From Macrotis lagotis (taxonomy: Eukaryota; Chordata; Mammalia; Peramelemorphia; Peramelidae), in assembly GCF_037893015.1 (NCBI RefSeq), contig NC_133663.1:1143333-1207332 (forward strand): a stretch of 64,000 nt of DNA. The letters run 5' to 3'. The translations under genes were made by a program, and so were the position numbers. Positions 45,585-64,000 of this stretch are shown here, piece after piece (within the stretch, counting starts at the first letter, position 1; the number at the start of each line of letters is the position of its first letter). The notes beneath the pieces were generated by a model. It was not told where the DNA came from. It did no database searches and saw nothing but the letters and a program-made list of their open reading frames with translations.

Positions 45585-46200
45585 ATAGGTCAGCCTGGCA
45601 GCCACAAGTTCCGTGACCTTGGGCACCCTAGCCAGGTCTCAGTCTCCTCCTCAATAATATGAAGGTGTTGGATCAGATAATGTCCCTCAGTGAGGTGTTG
45701 GCCGTCCTGGCCCTGCTCCTGCTGCTATTTTCCAAGAACCAGGACCAAATGCTCCCACCCTGTTTCTAGGCCCATCAGTGCTCAGATCCCTAAGACCTGA
45801 CTGGGGTAGGAGCCTTGCCTAGAGGGTGACATGGGGGCTTAGTCCTCCCCTCCTGGATCCCCAGGTCACCTGGGGAATGGGTTCAGGCACTCTTCCCAGC
45901 AGTAGCAGAAAAAGAATTCTTTGGGTGGGAAGCTCAGGGCTCCTAGGGAGGGTTGGGGTTGGGGAAGGGTATAGGACTTTTCCAGAGAACCCTGGAACCC
46001 CAGTTCAAAGGAATGGGAGGCCTTTCTTGGATAAGGTGGCCATGAGTACACAACTTGGGGTGAGTCCTAGTGAATTTGACTCTGCCTTAACTACCTGTGA
46101 GGCTCTGGGCAGGTCACACACCCTGCTTCAGCCTTAGTGTCTCCCTCTGTCAAACGAGGGCATGAGATCATATGAAGACTAGCCCCCTCCCAGCTCTAGG
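45585..46200 (+). mobile_element. Two MIR fragments
   Basis: About 45585-45690 ('ccgtgaccttgggcacccta', 'ctcagtctcctcctcaataa') and about 46080-46200 ('ggctctgggcaggtcacaca', 'tgtctccctctgtcaaacga'). Both are diverged MIR cores. Confidence 0.6.
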
Positions 46201-47929
46201 CTTGGGTACTACAATGATGCCCGTTTTGGGTTTGGTTTTGATCGGCTTGGGATTTCAGTGATTTGGAGAACTCCCCAGAGGCCTCCCCAGTGCCTGGGAG
46301 AGCACCTGATGTAAGGCCCTGAGGTTCTTCCTGACAAGTCACAGCAGCTATGGGGTGCACTGGCACCAGGCCCCCCCCCAGCACTGCCCCTAAGAGTCCC
46401 CAGCACAGCACAGCACAGTTTGCGACTTCCTTTGTTTCCATACAGGAGTCTGAGGGGTTTTTGTCCCTGAATTGGGGGATAAAACTAAAAGGTAATTTTA
46501 GTATACACTGTGCCCCCCTTGTTCCCTTCCCCAAGGCTCAATCAGACTAAGGTCCCCAGGGACTGGCATTTACAGTGTTCTCTTTAGAAATCCTGACAAG
46601 TCTCTGCTTACATACCTTCAGAGATGGGGAACTCATTATTTTGTAAAACAATCCATTTGGCATCATTCACTTCTTCAACTAGCAAAAATGTGTCCTTAAT
46701 TCCAAGGTTTGAATCCTTTCATTTTTGTTCATCAAAATATTTCTAAGGCAGAACTCATCCATGGAAATTCTTCTCCTGGACAGGAGTCAGTGCTAGCTGG
46801 GTGGCTGTAACTCCCCTCTGGCTGAGATGTCCTACTTCAGACACCCACCCTCTTTGGGGTTCCCTCAAAACCACCAAGTCTTCCTGGCTTCTGCCTTGGC
46901 CAGTTTGCCAAGGATCTTGGATTCTCTGCCAAGGACCTTGGATTGTCTGGTGTGAGGAGGGAGACACAGGATGGCTCTGCAGCCTCCTCTTCCCGACCCC
47001 CCAGGTCTTGCTGATCTGGCTGGTTACCCCTTAAAGGTTCTGGTAATGCAGCCCCAGCTCTGGCCTCCCAGAGGGGCCCAGGTGGACCTGGCCAGGCCGG
47101 TTTGGAGAAGTAGCCGCAGCAGCCAAGGAGGGTTTGTGGCTGGAATGAGTCATGCAGCCGTGCTCATAATGCCTGAACTGGGGGGCGCAGCTGGGCTCTG
47201 AGCACACCATTAGTGCTGGGTTGCACTCTTTCCAAGGCCACAATTTTAGCCAGTGCACTGGACAGCATCCAGGGGAGGGCAGTCAGGAGAACAAAAGGAC
47301 CTGTTCTCCGAACTCTGGAGCATTTGGAGAAAGGTTTTGGGCCTCGGGGGAGGCAGTGGATAGGAAAAAACCCAAACCCCAAACCCATACCCCAAGGTGC
47401 CAGCAACTGCCACATGTTCTTTAGCCTCCAAGGCTGACTCTTTGTAGGATCTGACAGCTCTGGGTAGGGAGGGGTGGAACTCATGAACTGGCTCCCTCTG
47501 ACTCTGAGACTCGGGGAGGGACAGAGCATCCAGCCTAAGTGCAAAGGGTGAGTTCCAGGCAGACTTGGAGTGGCAGCTGTCCAGGGCTCTGACCACCTGG
47601 CCCCACTGGCCCTTTACCTGGTTTCCCAAGTTCTCCGTCTAAGCCACAGCTTAGATCTCCCCCTCTCAACTGGTAGCCAGCCACTGACTGAAAGGATTAT
47701 CTGGATATTTCTGAAAATTGTGCTCTTCATCAGGACATTCATTTCCTACCTCCACTCCTTTGATCTGACCACTCCCTAAATTTGGAATGCAGTCTCTGGG
47801 TACTTTTCTCTTCCCCAAGAGTTCCAAGTTTCCCCCAAGGCTTAAACTGTACTGACTCCTCCAGGATTTTTTTTTCCTGATCTCCCTATCAATAATGCTT
47901 CACCCCTTCCCTCTCCATTCCACCCTACC

Positions 47930-48350
47930 CCCTTTCAAATTACTTGTCATTTATTTTGTTTTTAAAAATTATATGACTGACTTTTTCTCCATAAAATATA
48001 AATTTCTTGAGTGCAGAGATAGTTTCATTTCTTTGTATCCCTACAGCTAGCATAGTGACCTTTGTATATGGATACTTATGAAATGAATGAAGGATTCTCA
48101 TGTAATAAGTCAACTATAATTTGTTTTTAGAAAAAACTACTTACTTTGGTGGTGAATGAATGAATGTACAGAAAAGTCCATTGGGATTATAGTTCATAGG
48201 TTACTAGCTCCAGAACTGGAAGATGACAGGGAAGGGTTGAGGTGGTGACCTGTCCAATGTCACTCAGACAATAAATGACAGAACCAGAACCAGGATTCAA
48301 TCTCAGAACATATGATTTCAAGTCCAAAGGTCTTTCCACTGCCCAAAGGG
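47930..48350. mobile_element. L2 3' end followed by antisense MIR
   Basis: About 47935-48095 carries 'aaatttcttgagtgcagaga', 'tttctttgtatccctacagc' and 'ctagcatagtgacc' (sense L2 end). About 48210-48350 carries 'tgtccaatgtcactcagaca' and 'ccaggattcaatctcagaac' (antisense MIR). Confidence 0.65.
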
Positions 48351-49444
48351 AGCAGAACCATTTCTCCTACTCTTTCCCAGTTCTTCTTCTGTGAAGACTA
48401 ACTCTGCTTGCAATAGCTTTCGCTTAATTCTAGAGAGAGAAAAAGCATCAAGTTCTTTCTTTGCCTTCCCCCAACATACACAAATACACAGTGATTCCTT
48501 AAAAAGTCTCTACCTTTTGTCTCCATCATAAGAGGGATGTCTTTTCTAGTGCTGGTTCAACTTATGAGCCCCCAGTGGTGTTTTCTCACCATGATTATTA
48601 GTTGATTCTTTTGCAGTAAATAAGCCAGATACAATTTGTTTTTAGGAAAGAAGTATTTACTTAAATGGTATAATAAGGCATTTGATGCAAAACATCCCAT
48701 CCCCTCCCAAATCTGTGACACACTTTCCCATAGGTACATGCAGAATCTAGGGAAAGTGGGCCCCAGCTCAAGAGCACATGAGGAAGTGGGATATATCACA
48801 GCTCTTGATTGCTAGAATTCCTTTTCTCCCTTTTGTGGAGGATACAAGCAATTCCCCTTAGGGAAATGCAGCTTCTTTGCTGGGCTCCTTCTGAGGATGT
48901 GACTACATCTGGTCTACCTTTGGTTCCCAACAGATGCTGCCATCAACTGGTCTGAGAATACTGATAGGATATTGGTAGGACCTAAGGAAGCCCATCCTTC
49001 TCTGGGCCTTACCAAGTTTGCTCAGTTCTCCTCTGGTCAGTGGTGGGCTGTGATAGGAGTGGGTGTATTCACAGTATTCAATCCAGTCTCTGAAACATCC
49101 CTTAGTTCAAAGCTGGTTGGACATTTTATAGTGGACTTCTAGAGAGTGACCTTGTTTCCTCAGCCAATCTGAGCACCCTTCATCATCATCTTCATGTTCA
49201 TGTAATTCCATTTCCTGGGCCTGTTCACACAGTCTGATGTCACTCAGTGTAAGTAAGCAGAGGAGACTGACTTGATTTCCTCAATGCCCCACGTGTAGAC
49301 TTGCCTCTGTTCATTGTTTCCACTGATAGAATGTCTGTTCCTTAAGAGCTCAGATTGTCTCATTTTTTTTTCAGTCCTTATCTCCGCATGATAATCATTA
49401 ATAAAGGAGATCCTAAAGAGGCAAAATTCTTCCTGGTGGCATGT

Positions 49445-49875
49445 TGTTTTTAATAAATCGATGTTAATTAAACATCTACTATGGGCTGTGCTGTGCTAAG
49501 GCTGGATCCATTCCCTAGGTGAAGGCTGGCCCAAGGCATCTGAAGATTCTGTGCCTTTCTTGAGTCTGGAGCTGCCGAAGTCTGGATGCATTGTAAGCAC
49601 TGTCCAAGATGTCCATCAATCTTTCCCTGGATGTACTTGGATGAGATGACCCTGACTTTTCCATCCTGCAGCCCACAGGCCCACATCCTGGGGTCTCAGA
49701 CGCCTAGAGGGGAGGGGAGGGCAAGGTACAGGACAGTCTTTAAAAGGTCAAAGAATAAGGGATACTGTGGTTGGAACCCTGCTTCCTATTGTGACCACCT
49801 GTCATGGCATCTTTGATCCTCAGTTTCTTCATTTGTAAAATGGGGATAATGTTCCTGGAGTCCCTAAATATGATA
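49445..49875. mobile_element. Antisense L2 end and MIR upstream of TRPV1
   Basis: 'taattaaacatctactatgg' (about 49465) is the antisense L2 end. About 49770-49875 ('ctcagtttcttcatttgtaa', 'aatggggataatgttc') is the 3' part of a plus-strand MIR, ending about 90 bases before the first TRPV1 coding exon. Confidence 0.6.
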
Positions 49876-49985
49876 AAAAAACATACCAGCCTTGATGATG
49901 GTGCTGATGGCCATGGTAGGACTAGATATAGAAACTGGGTTTCTTCTTGGTTTCCCTGCAGTCTAACTTGTGACTCCTGGCAAAG

Positions 49986-60992
<11,007 letters not shown>

Positions 60993-61975
60993 GTTGGTCC
61001 ATCTCAAGAGCTTAGAGATGCAACTTATGGTTTGAGGAAAGAGAAAGAGTCCAATGAAAACATCATTAGACCTGACAAGTCTCCAGAAGTAAAGGAAGGC
61101 TCAGGAGTCCTTCTAATCTGGCCTAGCCCTTGTGAAGTTCACTCCATCAGGGCTCTCTGATCTCTGACTGCCACTGCCCCTGGTTAGGTGAAGGTAACTT
61201 GGTTCTTAAAAAGTGCCTGGAAGAACTGGCTTCATGGATGAAAGCACCCCTCCTCAGAGCCTCAGTGGTGTTTCATCTTGTAAGGCTCCAATCCCTTCTT
61301 GCTATCACAGGCACTTGTCTGCTCAGCAGCCCAAAACTGTCTGATCAGAGCAAAGAAATCACACTAACAGTTATTCTAATGATAACATTTATGTTATCCA
61401 GACTCTCAGTTGGTCAAGAAACATTCATAAGCTGCGTATCAAGCACTGGGAGATACAAAGAAAGACCAAAAACCAGACCTTTCTTTGAGGAACTCATTGA
61501 CTAATGGGGGAGACAAGAAACAAACAATCTAGTACACATAGGATAGGCCCAGGCTAAATCAGGAGCAGCCTCAGAGGAAAGACTAGTTCTTGGGGTGGGG
61601 AGATGGGAATGACTTCTTATAGAAGGTGGAATTTTGTCTTGGACTGGAGACAGAGGTGAAGAAAGAGCCAGCGAGAGTGGGCAGGAAGTCCCAGGATCCA
61701 GAGTGACTGGGCAAGAACAACCAGAAGATCAACTGGTGGGAGAAACCTGGAAGTTGGGAGGGGTCAGATAAGGACAGGCTTGGAATGTGAAAGAGAGTCC
61801 CTAGAGCTGATCCAGTAGGGCCACAGCATGGTTGGACCTTTCCTCTCATTTTGACAGTTGAGTTGAGGTTGAACTAAAGTGAGGAGGGACCCCCACCCCC
61901 ACCCCAGCATCTGTGGCAGGAGACCAGGAATGAGGAGATAAGGCCTACACCCAGGTCCCAAAATGTAAAAGGAGG

Positions 61976-62135
61976 GGCGGCTAGGTGGGGCAGTAGATAA
62001 AGTACCGGCCCTGGAGTCAGAAGTACCTGGGTTCAAATCCGATCTCGGACACTTAATAATGACCTAGCTGTGTGGCCTTGGGCAAGCCACTTAACCCCAT
62101 TGCCTTGCAAAAACCTAAAACAACAACAACAAAAA
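61976..62135 (+). mobile_element. Marsupial tRNA-like SINE, well preserved
   Basis: 'ggggcggctaggtggggcag', 'ccggccctggagtcagaagt', box B 'gggttcaaatccga', 'cttgggcaagccacttaacc' and the tail 'attgccttgcaaaaacctaa'. The flanks 'aaaatgtaaaagga' and 'aaaatgtaaatgga' form a near-perfect target-site duplication. It is one of the best-preserved copies in the window. Confidence 0.92.
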
Positions 62136-62311
62136 CAAAATGTAAATGGAGAGAAAGGGGCACAGATAAGAAATGTTAGGTAGGGAGAAAAGATAAGACT
62201 GATAAAAGATTGGGCCTAGGGGAGGAGTCAAGGATGATATTTGATTCCTGCTTGTAAGTCTCGTGGCAGGAGGATAGTACTACCTTTGACAGAAATTTTG
62301 TTTGTTTTTGT

Positions 62312-62690
62312 GGTTTGTCCTTCATTTTCTTTTCTTTGTTTCTTTTTTTTTTGCAAGGCAAAGGAGGTTAAGTGGCTTGCCCAAGGCCACACAGCTAGGT
62401 CGTTATTAAGTGTCTGAGATCGGATTTGAACCCAGGTACTCCTGACTCCAAGGCTGGAGCTTTATCCACTGCGCCACCTAGCTGCCCCTGTCCTTCATTT
62501 TCAAAGAGGACCAGTAACATCATGGGTGAATTGGATTGAAGTGAGATAAAGTTACACAAAGTCATCAGCCTCACTCTCTTCCAGTCATCAAAGTCCAGTG
62601 GCAAGACTAAAGTCAGGACAGCTGACGATGACTCAGGACACAGTGGGTGACCTTGGCATCTTTGATGTTTAACCTTGTCAGAAATAGGGA
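62312..62690 (-). mobile_element. SINE inserted in SINE
   Basis: An antisense tRNA-like SINE (about 62340-62488) is flanked by 'tgtccttcattttc' on both sides. That sequence is itself the tail region of an older antisense SINE of the longer family, whose body continues at 62489-62690 ('aaagaggaccagtaacatca', 'agtccagtggcaagactaaa'). Confidence 0.85.
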
Positions 62691-62889
62691 AGTCAGGAAG
62701 AGGAAAAGTTGTTGGGGTTTTTTATGTCAATGAGTTCAGTTTTGGACAATTGAGTTTAAGATGTGTACTGAACATACAGTTTGATATCTGAAAATATGTT
62801 GGAGATCTGAAAATAAATTGGGCAGCAGAGAAACTGGGGCGGGAAAGGAAGACCTGAGACTCATTAGCATGATGATGATGGTTTTTGTC

Positions 62890-63182
62890 TTTCATTCTCA
62901 AAGAAGACCCTGACATCAGGGAGGTCGTGCCATGACAAGTATTTGAGTGGGGGGTGGTGCTAAGTCCCCAGCCTCCCTTTCTTCTCCAGAGCCATCTGAG
63001 TTCAGTGGCCAGATAAGAACCAGGATGACTGGAGATGGTCTGGATAGGAGGCAGTCAGGGTTAAGTGATTTACCCAAGGTCACACAGCTAGTCAGTGTCT
63101 AGTGTCTGAGGCTGGACTCAAACTTTGATCCTCCTGACTCCAGCACCAGTACTCTATCCGCTGTGCCACCTAACTGTCCCCA
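62890..63182 (-). mobile_element. Marsupial SINE, longer family, antisense, near full length
   Basis: Tail side 'gtctttcattctcaaagaag', body 'catctgagttcagtggccag' and 'gactggagatggtctggata', then reverse box B 'ggactcaaactttgatcc' and reverse head 'gtgccacctaactgtcccc'. It interrupts the L2; 'cattagca' and 'cattaaca' at its edges are the probable target duplication. Confidence 0.85.
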
Positions 63183-63429
63183 TTAACACAGAGAGGATCA
63201 CTGAATGCATCACCCACTTAAGTGGATAGAGGGAGAAGAGCAGAGTGGCCCAGGACAGAACCCGAGGGACACCAAAGGTTAGAAGGCAGGAAATGGAAGA
63301 GAATCCACCAGCGGAGACAAGACGAGCAGTCAGAGAGGGAAGAGAACCAGGAGGAAGTGCCCTGAAAACCCAGAGAGAAGAGACTATCAAAGAGTTCTAC
63401 CTTTTTCTGCCACCTTCCCTTCCCTCCAC

Positions 63430-64000
63430 TCTCCCCATTGCAGTGAACAGTCTTGTGGTAAAAGTTATATTTGTATAATTGGTTTAACATATTTGCATAT
63501 TAGTCATTTTGTGTAAAAGGAATTAGAACTAAGGAGAAAGCAAGCAAGCCATGAGATAGGAAGGAGAAGAAGAAAAGTTTTAAAAGTGGACCGAGGATGC
63601 ATTCAGATTCTGTGTTTTTCTTCCTCTGAGTGTGTTTGGCATTGTCCATAGTCAGGGTTTTCCTTGATGTCTGAACTGCTGGGAGGGGCTGCATCCCTCC
63701 TAGTTGAGCATCTCACACTGTTGTTAATGTGTCCAGTGTTCTCTTGGCATCAGTTTGTGTAATTCTTTCCATGCTTCTCTAAAGTCTGTCCGTGCGTGGT
63801 TGCTTTTAGAACAATAGTGCTCGGTAGCATTCCTGTACCATAACTTGTTCAGCCATTCCCCAATGGGCATCCCCTCAATGTCCAATTCTTTGGCACTACA
63901 AAAAGAGCTGCTAGGAATATTTTGGAACATCTGGGACTTTTTAATGATTTCTTTTGGATATAGACCTAGTATTGGTATTGTAAATTAAGGCAAAGAGCTC
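63430..64000 (-). mobile_element. L1 LINE 3' part, antisense, cut by window end
   Basis: 'tagaacaatagtgctcggta', 'gttcagccattccccaatgg', 'catcccctcaatgtccaatt' and 'tagacctagtattggtattg' match, in the same order, the L1 at 24.3-24.6 kb. Confidence 0.8.

Larger units (their letters stand above)
29745..49961. other. SHPK-TRPV1 interval without recognisable coding exons
   Basis: About 20 kb with no supported coding exon. It contains many MIR, SINE and L2 copies, simple repeats and the large 20-bp minisatellite, listed separately. Stretches 30.6-31.2, 31.8-33.1, 42.6-43.9, 44.7-45.6 and 48.7-49.4 kb appear largely unique, with nothing that I recognise. TRPV1 has a non-coding start to its first coding exon, so its promoter and untranslated exon(s) should lie in this interval. 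Confidence 0.6.
61380..63400 (-). mobile_element. L2 LINE, antisense, with nested SINEs
   Basis: Left part: 'gaggaactcattgactaatg', 'acttcttatagaaggtggaa'. Right part: 'gagttcagttttggacaatt', 'ccaggacagaacccgaggga'. The minus strand reads FGVPRVLSWATLLFSLYPLK and, in another frame, WCPSGSVLG, the remains of the GVPQGSVLGPLLFSLY block of L2 reverse transcriptase. The copy is broken by SINEs at 61976-62135, about 62312-62690 and about 62890-63182. It lies after the last TRPV1 exon in the window. Confidence 0.8.

Noticed and set aside
61976-62135. A possible tRNA gene (good box B)
   Set aside because: There is no cloverleaf-compatible acceptor pairing, and the unit recurs across the window with A-rich tails and target duplications. 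It is a SINE.
60993-64000. Further TRPV1 exons (S5, pore, S6) in the last 3 kb
   Set aside because: No sequence matching the LRDLCRF, pore-loop or S6 segments was found. The stretch is L2, SINE and L1, so the exons must lie beyond the window.

Overview
The window is mammalian nuclear DNA, most likely from a marsupial. Its coding exons match mammalian proteins at most positions. Its introns hold tRNA-like SINEs of the marsupial type (box B GGTTCAAATCC, tail ending near 'ccattgccttgcaaaa'), old MIR and L2 copies, and antisense L1 tails. The SINE tail suggests an Australasian marsupial, but that is inference. Gene names come from translated exon similarity recalled from memory; no database search was run.

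Layout: P2RX5 (+, coding 3617-11667), EMC6 (-, 11909-12262), TAX1BP3 (+, 12611-15378), CTNS (-, 17057-22048), SHPK (+, 22593-28660) and TRPV1 (+, from 49986 and cut by the window end). This is the gene order and relative orientation of human 17p13.2. The first five genes fill about 25 kb and alternate strands. That makes two head-to-head CpG-rich promoters (EMC6/TAX1BP3 and CTNS/SHPK) and two tight tail-to-tail junctions (P2RX5/EMC6 and TAX1BP3/CTNS). Every complete spliced model closes in frame: 401, 117, 124, 365 and 476 codons. TRPV1 yields 570 codons before the edge.

The genes do not form one pathway. P2RX5 (ATP-gated channel) and TRPV1 (heat- and vanilloid-gated channel) are plasma-membrane cation channels. 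CTNS exports cystine from lysosomes, SHPK makes sedoheptulose 7-phosphate, EMC6 is a core subunit of the ER membrane protein insertase, and TAX1BP3 is a single-PDZ scaffold.

About 20 kb between SHPK and the first TRPV1 coding exon has no recognisable coding gene. It is dominated by a 4.2-kb, 20-bp-unit minisatellite (35.59-39.82 kb) that appears to have grown from a short segment inside an antisense L2 LINE. A very long minus-strand open frame there is a by-product of the repeat. Other notable points are a near-perfect tandem duplication of TAX1BP3 exon 1 inside a GGGGCC-rich intron, an intact P2RX5 exon 10 (usually missing from human transcripts), and the same 11-bp NRF1-type motif in both bidirectional promoters. 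I saw no endogenous retrovirus, CRISPR array or intact tRNA/rRNA gene.
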